NCBI RefSeq assembly: GCF_022760995.1
Contig: NZ_JAKWJO010000001.1
Coordinates: 186,001 to 250,000 of the forward strand
DNA: 64,000 nucleotides
Direction: 5' to 3'
From: Dyella sedimenti
Lineage (GTDB): Bacteria > Pseudomonadota > Gammaproteobacteria > Xanthomonadales > Rhodanobacteraceae
The position numbers were made by a program, and so were the translations under genes. Numbering within the stretch: the first letter of the stretch is position 1; every line of letters starts with the position of its first letter. Under the pieces are notes generated by a model. That model saw nothing but the letters and a program-made list of their open reading frames with translations. It searched no databases and was not told the origin of the DNA. This document shows positions 7,042-15,690 of the stretch, one piece after another.

Positions 7042-9240
7042 ATGGCGGCTACGCAAAATCCGGTGCAGCAGGACGGAGAAATCGACCTGCGAGACCTGCT
7101 TGGTACTTTGATCGACAACAGATGGCTGGTCGCAATAGTCACGGGCGTATGTTTCGTGGCCAGCGTCGCCTACGCGATCCTCGCCACGCCGGTCTATCAA
7201 GCTGACGCAGTCGTGCAGGTAGAGCAGAAGGTGCCCGACCTGCCGGGCCTCAGCGCCATCTCGCAGACACTGGGAGCTTCCAGTTCCGAAGCCACGACCG
7301 AGATTGCGCTGATTACCTCGCGATCGGTTGTGGGCAAGGCGGTGCAGGAGCTTGGGCTGCAGATTGACGTCACTCCCAAGCGGTTTCCCATAATCGGTGG
7401 CTTTCTTGCTCGCCGGTACCTCGCATCACTTGCCGATGGCGTGGCTCCTCCGAGCATGGGCATGAACAGCTATGACTGGGGTGGCTCGCTGCTCGACATT
7501 TTCCAGCTGAAGGTGCCTGCGCGCTTCGAGGAAGTGCCGCTCACCCTGGTCGCGGGTGAAAACGGCGCCTATACGCTTTTTAATGATGGAGAGCAGATCC
7601 TAGTTGGTCGAGTAGGCGAGCCGGTGTCCGGGCATGGGTTCGACCTGCAGGTCCGCGAGTTGAAGGCCAATCCCGGGATGCGTTTCAGCGTCACGCACCA
7701 TCGCGACTTGGCCGTGGTGAGTCAGCTGCAGTCGGATGTCCAGGCGACCGAGCAAGGCAAGGATTCCGGCATCATCCAGCTGACCTATAACAGCGCTGAC
7801 CCGGACAAGGCTGTGGCATTGCTGGATCACATCAGCCGCGCCTATGTACAGCAGAACGTCGAGCGCAATTCGGCCGAGGCGGCAAACAGCCTGAAGTTCG
7901 TCCGTGAGCAGTTGCCTAGGGTTCGCCAGGATCTAGAGCGGGCGCAGAGTGCGCTGAACGCGTTCCAAACCAAGGCCCGCTCGGTGGATATCACCTTGCA
8001 GACCAAGGGTCTGCTAGACCAAGAAGTGGCGCTTGAAACCAGCATCCAGCAGTTGCGCCTGCAGCAGGCGGACATGGAGCGCCGCTTCACGCGTGAGCAC
8101 CCGGCCTACAAGGCATTGATCGAGCAGATCGGCCAGCTGCAGGGGCAGAAGAGTGACCTCGAGAAGCAGGTCGGCAACTTGCCGGATACGCAGCAGGAAC
8201 TGTTGCGATTGACGCGTGATGTCCAGGTGCTCAATGCCACCTACACGGCATTGCTCAACCAGGCGCAGCAGCTGGATATCGCGCGGGCCGGAACGGTCGG
8301 TAATGTCCGCGTGGTGGATACGGCCGCCGCCAACACAATGAAGCCGGTCCGTCCGAAGAAGGTATTCATTGTCATTGGCGGTACGTTCTTCGGCGCATTG
8401 TTAGCCATGGGTTTCGTTTTCGTACGCCAGATGCTGAGCAGAGGCATGGAGGATCCTTCCGCCATCGAGGAGCTGGGCCTGGCGGTCTATGCCTCGATTC
8501 CAATTAGCCTGGCAGAACGCGAGAGCTTCCTGCACGGTCGTCGCCGTGGTGCGGATGGAAAGCAAAAATTGCTTACCGTCAGCTCACCCGCGGATCTCGC
8601 CATCGAGGCGCTGCGCAGCCTGCGTACCAGCCTGCATTTTGCCCGCATCGAGGCGAGGAACAACATCCTCATGATCTCCGGCGCCAGTCCCGGAGCCGGC
8701 AAGACCTTCGTTTCATCCAACCTCTCGGCGGTGATCGCCAAGAGCGGGCAACGCGTACTGCTTATCGACGGTGACCTGCGCAAGGGTGCCCTGCATACCG
8801 TCATTGGCGGCGGAGCTGAGCGTGGATTGTCTGAGCTGGTTTCCGGCCAGTTGCAGCTCGAGGACGTGTTGCGCATGGTGCCTGGCGTGGATGGGTTGCA
8901 CTTCATCGCGCGCGGCAAGGCACCGCCGAATCCCTCAGAGCTGCTGATGCACTCGAATTTCCGGGACTTGCTCGGGAAGCTTTCTCCGCTGTACGACCTG
9001 GTGATCGTCGACACGCCACCTATCCTGGCGGTGACAGATGCGGCGATCATTGGCCAGCATGTCGGCACCAGTCTACTGGTGGTGCGCTTTGGCTTGAATC
9101 AGGTGCGGGAAATCGCCTTGGCCAAGCATCGCTTCGAGCAGAATGGCGTCAATCTCAAGGGCGCTGTGTTTAATGCCGTGGAACGCCGCAATTCCGGCTA
9201 TTACTCCTACGGTTACTACGAATACAAGACGGCCAACTAA
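7042..9240 (+). CDS. wzc: Wzc/Etk-type polysaccharide co-polymerase and tyrosine autokinase
   Basis: A 732-aa inner-membrane BY-kinase controlling chain length and export with the Wza-like pore. It has an N-terminal Wzz domain with transmembrane helix 1 (about residues 29-50), a large periplasmic coiled-coil region (about 250-410), helix 2 at about 441-461, then the kinase. Walker A GASPGAGKT is at 547-555, Walker A' IDGDLR at 575-580, and Walker B VIVDTPP at 654-660. The C-terminus has a cluster of seven tyrosines in the last 20 residues, the autophosphorylation site removed by the wzb product. Length is standard for the family. Confidence 0.95.
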   Translation: MAATQNPVQQDGEIDLRDLLGTLIDNRWLVAIVTGVCFVASVAYAILATPVYQADAVVQVEQKVPDLPGLSAISQTLGASSSEATTEIALITSRSVVGKAVQELGLQIDVTPKRFPIIGGFLARRYLASLADGVAPPSMGMNSYDWGGSLLDIFQLKVPARFEEVPLTLVAGENGAYTLFNDGEQILVGRVGEPVSGHGFDLQVRELKANPGMRFSVTHHRDLAVVSQLQSDVQATEQGKDSGIIQLTYNSADPDKAVALLDHISRAYVQQNVERNSAEAANSLKFVREQLPRVRQDLERAQSALNAFQTKARSVDITLQTKGLLDQEVALETSIQQLRLQQADMERRFTREHPAYKALIEQIGQLQGQKSDLEKQVGNLPDTQQELLRLTRDVQVLNATYTALLNQAQQLDIARAGTVGNVRVVDTAAANTMKPVRPKKVFIVIGGTFFGALLAMGFVFVRQMLSRGMEDPSAIEELGLAVYASIPISLAERESFLHGRRRGADGKQKLLTVSSPADLAIEALRSLRTSLHFARIEARNNILMISGASPGAGKTFVSSNLSAVIAKSGQRVLLIDGDLRKGALHTVIGGGAERGLSELVSGQLQLEDVLRMVPGVDGLHFIARGKAPPNPSELLMHSNFRDLLGKLSPLYDLVIVDTPPILAVTDAAIIGQHVGTSLLVVRFGLNQVREIALAKHRFEQNGVNLKGAVFNAVERRNSGYYSYGYYEYKTAN

Positions 9241-9293
9241 CGCGCTTGGCGTCATTGCCGCTCAACTTTCACGGATGGAACTACGGAAGCATC

Positions 9294-10574
9294 ATGCACG
9301 ATTTGGATAACGCGAAGATCGCTGTCATCGGCCTGGGATACGTGGGTTTGCCCCTGGCGGTGGAATTTGGCAAGCGATTCGATACGGTGGGCTTCGACAT
9401 CCGCGCCCCACGCGTCGACGAACTGCGGCACGGCAGCGACTCCACCTTGGAAATGTCGCCTGCTGAGCTTGCCGAGACCGAGACTTCGTTGAGCTACAGC
9501 GCCGTGCTTGAGGACATCCGGCGATGCAACGTCTTCATCGTGACGGTGCCCACGCCGATCGACATCGCCAAGCGCCCTGACTTGACGCCGCTCGTGCGCG
9601 CCAGCGAATCGGTGGGCAGCATTCTCAAGCGCGGTGATGTCGTGGTATACGAATCGACGGTCTACCCGGGATGCACCGAAGAGGTCTGCGTGCCGATCCT
9701 GGAGCGGGTATCGGGCCTGAAGTTCAATGAGGACTTCTTCGTGGGCTACAGCCCCGAGCGCGTCAATCCGGGCGACAAGGCGCACCGCGTAACGACCATC
9801 CTGAAGGTGACTTCCGGCTCCACGCCCGAGGTGGCCGACTTCGTGGACGCCCTCTATGGCAGCATCATCACGGCAGGCACGCACAAGGCCAGCTCGATCA
9901 AGGTCGCCGAAGCGGCCAAGGTCATCGAGAACACGCAGCGTGACCTGAACATCGCACTCGTCAACGATCTGGCCATGCTTTTCAATCGGCTAGGCATTGA
10001 TACACTCGAGGTGCTGCAGGCCGCCGGCACGAAGTGGAACTTCCTGCCTTTCCGTCCGGGCTTGGTCGGCGGGCATTGCATCAGTGTCGATCCCTACTAC
10101 CTCACGCACAAGGCGCAGGAGGTCGGTCACCATCCGGACGTGATCCTCGCCGGGCGCCGCACCAATGACGGCATGGGTCCGTACATTGCGAACGAAGTGA
10201 TTCGCCTGATGGTTCGCAAGGGCATCAATCCGGTCAACGCCCGCGTGCTGGTGCTGGGCCTGGCATTCAAGGAGAACTGCCCGGACCTGCGCAATACGCG
10301 CGTCGTGGACGTCGTGCAGGCCCTGCTTGGATACAACGCCGTGGTGGATGTGCATGACCCATGGGTCGATGCCGCCGAAGCACGGCATGAATACGGTATC
10401 ACTCCCATCGAACAGCCCGCTGTGGGCACCTACGATGCGGTAGTGGTGGCAGTGGGACACAAGCAATTCGTGGACATGGGAGCGGACGCTATCCGTGGCT
10501 TAGGCAAGCCGGCCTCGGTGGTCTATGACGTGAAGTACGTACTGCCGCGCGGCGCGGCCGACGGGAGGCTGTGA
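9294..10574 (+). CDS. tviB: UDP-N-acetyl-hexosamine 6-dehydrogenase (TviB/WbpO type)
   Basis: A 426-aa NAD-dependent UDP-sugar dehydrogenase that oxidises C6 of UDP-HexNAc to the uronic acid. The N-terminal Rossmann motif is GLGYVG (residues 13-18) and the catalytic Cys262 lies in [12 protein letters not shown]. Overall similarity is to TviB, WbpO and VipA rather than to UDP-glucose dehydrogenase Ugd. The start at ATG 9294 ([15 protein letters not shown]) has ACGGAAG just upstream and matches the length of TviB; a longer frame begins 48 bp earlier. It overlaps the epimerase gene by TGATG. With that epimerase it should make UDP-GalNAcA or UDP-GlcNAcA; exact sugar order is inferred. Confidence 0.9.
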   Translation: MHDLDNAKIAVIGLGYVGLPLAVEFGKRFDTVGFDIRAPRVDELRHGSDSTLEMSPAELAETETSLSYSAVLEDIRRCNVFIVTVPTPIDIAKRPDLTPLVRASESVGSILKRGDVVVYESTVYPGCTEEVCVPILERVSGLKFNEDFFVGYSPERVNPGDKAHRVTTILKVTSGSTPEVADFVDALYGSIITAGTHKASSIKVAEAAKVIENTQRDLNIALVNDLAMLFNRLGIDTLEVLQAAGTKWNFLPFRPGLVGGHCISVDPYYLTHKAQEVGHHPDVILAGRRTNDGMGPYIANEVIRLMVRKGINPVNARVLVLGLAFKENCPDLRNTRVVDVVQALLGYNAVVDVHDPWVDAAEARHEYGITPIEQPAVGTYDAVVVAVGHKQFVDMGADAIRGLGKPASVVYDVKYVLPRGAADGRL

Positions 10575-11617
10575 TGACCCTGTTGGTTGGCGCCTTGCCA
10601 TCGGAGCTTCGCGACCGTATCGGCGCTTCACGCAAACGTTGGCTCGTTACCGGGGCGGCCGGCTTCATCGGTTCCAACCTGGTCGAGGCCCTGCTGGTGC
10701 TGGGCCAGGACGTCGTTGGACTGGACAATTTTGCCACTGGCCATCAGCGCAATCTCGATGAAGTGGAGTGCTTGGTCGGACCCGAGGCGTGGGACCGCTT
10801 CCGCTTCATCGAAGGTGATGTCCGCAACGTCGGGGACTGCCAGCGGGCCTGCGCGGACGTGCACCACGTGCTGCACCAGGCGGCGCTCGGGTCCGTGCCC
10901 CGGTCCATCGAGGATCCGCTGGCGACCCATCACGCCAACTGCACGGGGCACCTCAACATGCTCGTCGCTGCCCGCGACGCGGGCGTGGAAAGCTTCACTT
11001 ATGCCGCGAGCAGCTCGACATATGGCGACCACCCAGGCTTGCCAAAGGTGGAAGATCGCATTGGCAATCCGCTCAGCCCCTATGCGGTAACCAAATACGT
11101 CAACGAGCTTTACGCGAGCGTGTTCGCCCGCTGCTATGGCCTCAAGACCATTGGCCTTCGCTACTTCAATGTCTTCGGTCCCCGGCAGGACCCCAACGGG
11201 GCGTATGCCGCCGTGATTCCGAAGTGGATCGCCAGCCTCATCAAGGGTGAAACGGTCTTCATCAACGGCGACGGCGAGACGAGCCGCGACTTCTGCTACG
11301 TGGCCAATGTGGTGCAGGCCAATTTGCTGGCGGCGACGACCCGGAATCCTGACGCGCTGGACCAGGTCTACAACGTCGCCGTGGGCGATCGGACCACGCT
11401 CAACGAATTGTATGCACAGCTTCACATGAACCTGTCGCCGCATTACGCGCACCTGAAGGAACTGAAGCCTGTGCACAGGGAATTTCGCCAGGGCGATGTG
11501 CGCCACAGCCTTGCCGATATCAGCAAGGCACGCAATCAACTGGGTTTCGCACCTGCTCATCGCGTGGCACAGGGGCTGGAGCTTTCCATGTCCTGGTACA
11601 GGAATCAGTTGGCTTGA
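10574..11617 (+). CDS. wbpP: UDP-N-acetyl-hexosamine(uronate) 4-epimerase (WbpP/TviC type)
   Basis: A 347-aa short-chain dehydrogenase/epimerase interconverting gluco- and galacto-configured UDP-HexNAc (or its uronate). Visible are NAD motif GAAGFIG (27-33), the Ser region [10 protein letters not shown] and catalytic YAVTK (Tyr170, Lys174). The extension of about 20 residues before the Rossmann fold and the motif set match WbpP/TviC, which act on N-acetylated sugars. An ideal GGAGG precedes ATG 10574, which shares a base with the dehydrogenase stop. The paired dehydrogenase/epimerase is the usual route to UDP-GalNAcA. Confidence 0.9.
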   Translation: MTLLVGALPSELRDRIGASRKRWLVTGAAGFIGSNLVEALLVLGQDVVGLDNFATGHQRNLDEVECLVGPEAWDRFRFIEGDVRNVGDCQRACADVHHVLHQAALGSVPRSIEDPLATHHANCTGHLNMLVAARDAGVESFTYAASSSTYGDHPGLPKVEDRIGNPLSPYAVTKYVNELYASVFARCYGLKTIGLRYFNVFGPRQDPNGAYAAVIPKWIASLIKGETVFINGDGETSRDFCYVANVVQANLLAATTRNPDALDQVYNVAVGDRTTLNELYAQLHMNLSPHYAHLKELKPVHREFRQGDVRHSLADISKARNQLGFAPAHRVAQGLELSMSWYRNQLA

Positions 11618-11675
11618 AGCAGCGCGGTTGCAGGCCGCGCGGGCGCGTTCGGCACCGAAGGCGAACGGAGAGACG

Positions 11676-11780
11676 ATGAGAAAACAGGTCAGTTCCACGC
11701 GACTTTCTCCCCGGCCAAGGGTTGTCCGGCAGGGTGGCAAACGCTTGTTCGTCGCCCTTTTGTCAGGGAGCGGTATTTGA
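11676..11780 (+). CDS. Possible 34-aa ORF coupled to wzx
   Basis: A short frame (MRKQVSSTRLSPRPR...) with CGGAG 5 bp before its ATG. Its TGA stop shares the A of the wzx ATG at 11780 (TGATG). The peptide is basic and resembles nothing I know. It could be a leader whose translation couples to wzx, or simply an open stretch of GC-rich spacer. It fills most of the 162-bp gap between the epimerase and wzx. Similar overlapping short frames precede wzy and the third glycosyltransferase. Confidence 0.3.
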   Translation: MRKQVSSTRLSPRPRVVRQGGKRLFVALLSGSGI

Positions 11781-13159
11781 TGCAGCCGCAACTTGCCGAG
11801 GCAGGAGCTGAGCTCAACCAGGCGCCTGCTACGGTAGGGGCACACTCCGCTGGTCTGAAGTTGCTCAAGAAGGGCGTGCCGGGCGCTTTCATCGTCCAGG
11901 TGGCAGGTGCCGGCTTCGGGCTGGTGACGCATTTCGTCGTGGCTCGACTGATTGGACAGGCCGAATACGGCATCTTTGCGCTCGCGCTCAGCTGGATCAG
12001 CGTGCTGTCGGTCGTGGCCCAGATGGGCCAGGACGTCAGCGTCGTGCGCTTTCTGCCGGGTTATTGCCTGCGTGGCGAATGGGGCAAGGCGCGTGGCTTG
12101 CGGTTGGGCGTGGGGACGTTGGTGTTCTGTGCGAGCATCTTGATCGGCCTAGTCGGCTGCTTGGTGGTGTATGGGCAACACGCCAAGCATGAGACGGCCT
12201 GGTCACTCACGTTCTACATCGCATTCGCGACGATGCCGGTGCTGACCCAGCTACAGCAGAGCGGCGCACTGCATCGTGCGTTCAAGCGCGCGGTGAGTTC
12301 GGGCATCTACGTCAACGTGGTAAGACCGGCTGTCTTCTTTGTGCTGCTTGGTTGCATGGCGTTGGCGGCGCGCGAAGCCTTGAATGCGGCCGGCGCCATG
12401 CTGGCCAGTGCATTGGCGGCGCTGATCGCGCTGGTTGTTTCCGCGTGGCATCTTTCCCGCATCTGGCCGGCGCCCAGTCGCAAGGTGAAGCCGGAATACG
12501 AGTTGCGCACCTGGACGCATGTGGGGGCGCATCTGTCCTTGCTTTCCATCGTAATGGTGGCGGGCAACCGGCTCGACGTGCTGGTGCTGGGGGCGCTGAC
12601 TGGTACGGCCCAGGTGGGCGCGTATTACGCGGCGGCACAGATCGCCGGCTTCGCGCTTTACGGTCTACAGGCGACCAACGTCGTGCTCGCACCGCTCATT
12701 GCAGAACGTTTTGATGCCGACGATCTCAGGGGCCTGCAGCTCATTGCTCGCCGGGCCGCTCGCCTTGGCTTCGTGGGCGCTGTTCTTGCATCGCTCTTTT
12801 TCGTTGTCGCCGGGCGTTGGGTATTGGGATTGTTCGGTGCGGACTTTGTGTCGGCCTACGTGCCCATGCTGGTACTGCTGCTCGCCTACTGCATCGTCAC
12901 GGCGATGGGTGAAGTGGGCTTCATGCTCTCGATGACGAAATACCAGAAGCATGCGACCTTCTTCATCCTCATCGGCATTGCCCTGAACTGCGTCTCGTCC
13001 TACTTCCTTGTGCCCATGCTCGGGGCGCTTGGCGCGGCAGTGGGTTCTGCGTTGTCCATCATCGCGTGGCGCTTCCTGGCGCTACGCTTCGTCATTCAGA
13101 ACCTGGGCGTCAACCCGGCAATCATCGGCCGCATCGTCACCACGAGGCCGCGCAAGTGA
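11780..13159 (+). CDS. wzx: Wzx-type oligosaccharide flippase
   Basis: A 459-aa polytopic membrane protein of the polysaccharide transporter (MOP/PST) family. It translocates undecaprenyl-PP-linked repeat units across the inner membrane. About twelve hydrophobic helices are visible, the first beginning in GVPGAFIVQVAGAGFGLV, with the family pattern VARLIGQAEYGIFALALSW in helix 2. A cytoplasmic N-terminal tail of about 30 residues precedes helix 1. The start at ATG 11780 has AGGGAG 9 bp upstream. The stop overlaps the next glycosyltransferase (GTGA). Confidence 0.88.
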   Translation: MQPQLAEAGAELNQAPATVGAHSAGLKLLKKGVPGAFIVQVAGAGFGLVTHFVVARLIGQAEYGIFALALSWISVLSVVAQMGQDVSVVRFLPGYCLRGEWGKARGLRLGVGTLVFCASILIGLVGCLVVYGQHAKHETAWSLTFYIAFATMPVLTQLQQSGALHRAFKRAVSSGIYVNVVRPAVFFVLLGCMALAAREALNAAGAMLASALAALIALVVSAWHLSRIWPAPSRKVKPEYELRTWTHVGAHLSLLSIVMVAGNRLDVLVLGALTGTAQVGAYYAAAQIAGFALYGLQATNVVLAPLIAERFDADDLRGLQLIARRAARLGFVGAVLASLFFVVAGRWVLGLFGADFVSAYVPMLVLLLAYCIVTAMGEVGFMLSMTKYQKHATFFILIGIALNCVSSYFLVPMLGALGAAVGSALSIIAWRFLALRFVIQNLGVNPAIIGRIVTTRPRK

Positions 13160-14322
13160 AGGTGGCATTCGTCATTTCTTCATTGGGCGGCGGCGGAGCG
13201 GAACGCGTCCTTTCGGCGCTTGCCAATGCCTGGGCGAGCGACCATGCCGTTATCACGGTGATCACACTGGGGAACCGTGAGCGCGACGTATACGCACTCC
13301 ACCCGGATATCGCGCGGGTGGACCTGGATCTTGTTCGACCATCCTCCGGTGCCCTGGGCGCAGTCCTGCGCAACGTAGAGCGCATCCGTAAGCTGCGCGC
13401 TGCGGTCAAGGCCTGTCGTCCCGATGTCGTCATCAGCTTCATGACGACCACCAACCTGTTGACGTTGCTGGCAACACGCGGTCTCGGCCTGCCCGTGATC
13501 GTCTCTGAGCGTACTTTCCTCAAGAGGCAGCCGCCCAGAGGCATGTGGCGGCTGCTGTTTCGGCCGCTGTACAGGCGCGCTTCCGCCGTCGTGTCCCAGA
13601 CCCGACGCGGGGCGGAGGATCTCCAGGCACAATTGGACCGGTCGGTGGCCGTGATTCACAACCCTGTCGCGCCGATAGGAGGCGACGATGACAGCTCCAG
13701 AAACATTGCGGACAGTGTGCAATTGCCGCGGGAACGTGGTGAGCAATGGCTGCTTGCCGTGGGGCGCCTGAGCATCGAAAAGGGCTACGACCTTTTGATC
13801 GATGCCTTTTCGCAGCTTGCATCGAGCCATCCCTTGTGGAATTTGATCATCCTTGGCGAGGGACCTGAGCGTTCGTCGCTTTCAGCGCAGATTTCGAAGC
13901 TGGGACTGCAGCAGCGGGTCCTCATGCCCGGGTTTGTCGAGAATCCCTATCGACTGATGAAGCAGGCGGACATGTATGTCCTGTCGTCCCGCTATGAAGG
14001 CATGCCCAATGCGTTGCTGGAGGCCATGGCGACCGGGTTGCCCAGTGTGAGCTTCGATTGCGAAACAGGGCCGGCCGAGTTGATCCAGGACGGCGTGAAT
14101 GGCCGTCTTGTCGAAAGCGGAAGTGTTTCGGCCCTGGCTGCATCGCTCGGCGAACTCATGGTCAGTCCTGAACTTCGGGGGCTGCTGGCGCACAGGGCAA
14201 GTCGTATCAGAGAAGAGCACGCGATAGACCTCATTCTTCAATCCTGGAAGTCCCTTGCATTGAAGGCGCTGGCGCGGCACGGCGCCTACGGCAGTGAACC
14301 CTCCGGTGTGGGTGAGCACTGA
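13156..14322 (+). CDS. GT4-family glycosyltransferase
   Basis: A 388-aa GT-B fold retaining glycosyltransferase. The start is GTG 13156, overlapping the wzx stop (GTGA); this gives the typical opening VKVAFVISSLGGGGAERV, where GGAER is the glycine-rich acceptor-side motif. The donor side carries AVGRLSIEKGYDLLI and the E-x7-E motif EGMPNALLE. The organisation resembles glycosyltransferases that add GalNAc, GalNAcA or Glc in O-antigen assembly, but specificity cannot be read from sequence. It adds one residue of the repeat unit on the cytoplasmic face. Confidence 0.88.
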   Translation: MKVAFVISSLGGGGAERVLSALANAWASDHAVITVITLGNRERDVYALHPDIARVDLDLVRPSSGALGAVLRNVERIRKLRAAVKACRPDVVISFMTTTNLLTLLATRGLGLPVIVSERTFLKRQPPRGMWRLLFRPLYRRASAVVSQTRRGAEDLQAQLDRSVAVIHNPVAPIGGDDDSSRNIADSVQLPRERGEQWLLAVGRLSIEKGYDLLIDAFSQLASSHPLWNLIILGEGPERSSLSAQISKLGLQQRVLMPGFVENPYRLMKQADMYVLSSRYEGMPNALLEAMATGLPSVSFDCETGPAELIQDGVNGRLVESGSVSALAASLGELMVSPELRGLLAHRASRIREEHAIDLILQSWKSLALKALARHGAYGSEPSGVGEH

Positions 14323-14379
14323 TGGTCGCGTGTTTGGATATGGCTACTTGGGCTCGCGGGAATATAGGGCAGGCCTAAA

Positions 14380-15531
14380 ATGGAAAAGAAGCCTTATATC
14401 CTCTTCTTGACGCGATCACTTGCCCGAGGGGGCGCCGAGCGACAGCTTGTTCTATTGGCCTCGGGGCTCCACCGCAAAGGTTGGCGCGTCGAGGTGGCCT
14501 GCTTCTATGCCGGCGGAGCATTCCAGCGAGAGCTTGAGCAATCGGGAGTTTCGGTCATTGACTTGGCAAAGCGTGGGCGCTGGGATTTGCCAGGATTTCT
14601 TTGGCGCTTTTGTCGGCTGATCCGTAAGCGGCAGCCGGATATCGTTCATGGCTACCTGCCTGTTCCCAACATGTTGTCACTGGGTGCTCGCATTTTGCGG
14701 CCGGATACGAAAGTCGTCTGGGGCGTTCGCGCATCTAATATCGATTTGGTCCATTACGACTGGCTCTCACACCTGACGTTCCGTATGCAGTGCCGTCTTT
14801 CGCGCATGGCTGCCTTGATTATCGCCAACTCAAGCGCAGGTTTGGAGTATCACGCCGCACGTGGGTTCCCGCGCGAAAAGATGAAAGTGGTTCCCAATGG
14901 AATTGACACCGCCCGCTTTCGCTTCGATGTGGTCGGGCGTGAACGAATGAGGGAAAAATGGGATGTCCCCCAACGTGCACGGCTTGTCGGACTGGTGGGC
15001 CGTTTAGATCCTATGAAGGACCACGCCAATTTTCTGGATGCCGTGGCGAGGCTGCAAGATAGATTGGAGGATTGCTGGTTCGTTTGCATCGGTGATGGCG
15101 CAACTAGCTACCAAGCCGAGCTCGCCCGTTTGGCCGATACGCTCGGGTTGCGGGGGCGTGTGATTTGGGCCGGCGCTTGCGACGACATGCCCGCAGCCTA
15201 TAGCGCGCTGGACATAGTGGTGTCCTCCTCCAAGGGGGAGGGCTTCCCGAATGTGGTGGCGGAAGCCATGTCCTGCGGCAGGCCGTGCGTTGTCACCGAC
15301 GTTGGGGATAGCGCCATGCTCGTTGGAGAAACGGGTGTGATAGTGCCCCCAGGGAATTCCAAGGCGTTGGCGATGGGCATTGAGACGCTTTGTTCTCGCC
15401 TTTCCGATGATTGCCAAGCGATGTCTGACGGGGCTCGCGATAGAATCACGGATCACTTTGGTCGCGAGTCGCTGATCGATGCCACGCGTTCTCTCATCCA
15501 AGGCTTGGTGTCTGATGCTGCGGGGCACTGA
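14380..15531 (+). CDS. GT4-family glycosyltransferase
   Basis: A 383-aa GT-B glycosyltransferase. The N-terminal motif is FLTRSLARGGAERQL. The C-terminal half has VGLVGRLDPMKDHANFLDA, VCIGDGATSYQAEL and the E-x7-E motif EGFPNVVAE. It is clearly paralogous to the enzyme at 17184-18314: both share PNG(I/F)D, a VGLV(G/A)R segment, P(M/V)KDH and GETGV(I/V)VPP. The ATG at 14380 follows the previous gene by 57 bp, a gap just filled by an 18-codon frame. The gene is less GC-rich than the flanking housekeeping DNA. Confidence 0.88.
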   Translation: MEKKPYILFLTRSLARGGAERQLVLLASGLHRKGWRVEVACFYAGGAFQRELEQSGVSVIDLAKRGRWDLPGFLWRFCRLIRKRQPDIVHGYLPVPNMLSLGARILRPDTKVVWGVRASNIDLVHYDWLSHLTFRMQCRLSRMAALIIANSSAGLEYHAARGFPREKMKVVPNGIDTARFRFDVVGRERMREKWDVPQRARLVGLVGRLDPMKDHANFLDAVARLQDRLEDCWFVCIGDGATSYQAELARLADTLGLRGRVIWAGACDDMPAAYSALDIVVSSSKGEGFPNVVAEAMSCGRPCVVTDVGDSAMLVGETGVIVPPGNSKALAMGIETLCSRLSDDCQAMSDGARDRITDHFGRESLIDATRSLIQGLVSDAAGH

Positions 15532-15534
15532 GCG

Positions 15535-15690
15535 ATGTTGCCGCGCAAGATAAAGATTGAAGCTCCCTCTGCATTTGGTGCCCGAAGGAAAATGTCCCCA
15601 AAGAAGAACAACGAGTTTTGGACATGCATGATTTCCCGTCGTGAACAACATTCAGGTCTGCCTTGCCTGAACACTGGAGGCAGTCTGTGA
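15535..15690 (+). CDS. Possible 51-aa ORF coupled to wzy
   Basis: A frame from ATG 15535, 3 bp after the preceding glycosyltransferase stop, to TGA 15688-15690, which overlaps the GTG start of the polymerase (GTGA). The peptide is strongly basic at its N-terminus (MLPRKIKIEAPSAFGARRKM) with no signal or membrane segment. It occupies the whole 155-bp gap. It could be translated and pass ribosomes to wzy, or be chance. Nothing in it points to a function. Confidence 0.33.
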   Translation: MLPRKIKIEAPSAFGARRKMSPKKNNEFWTCMISRREQHSGLPCLNTGGSL

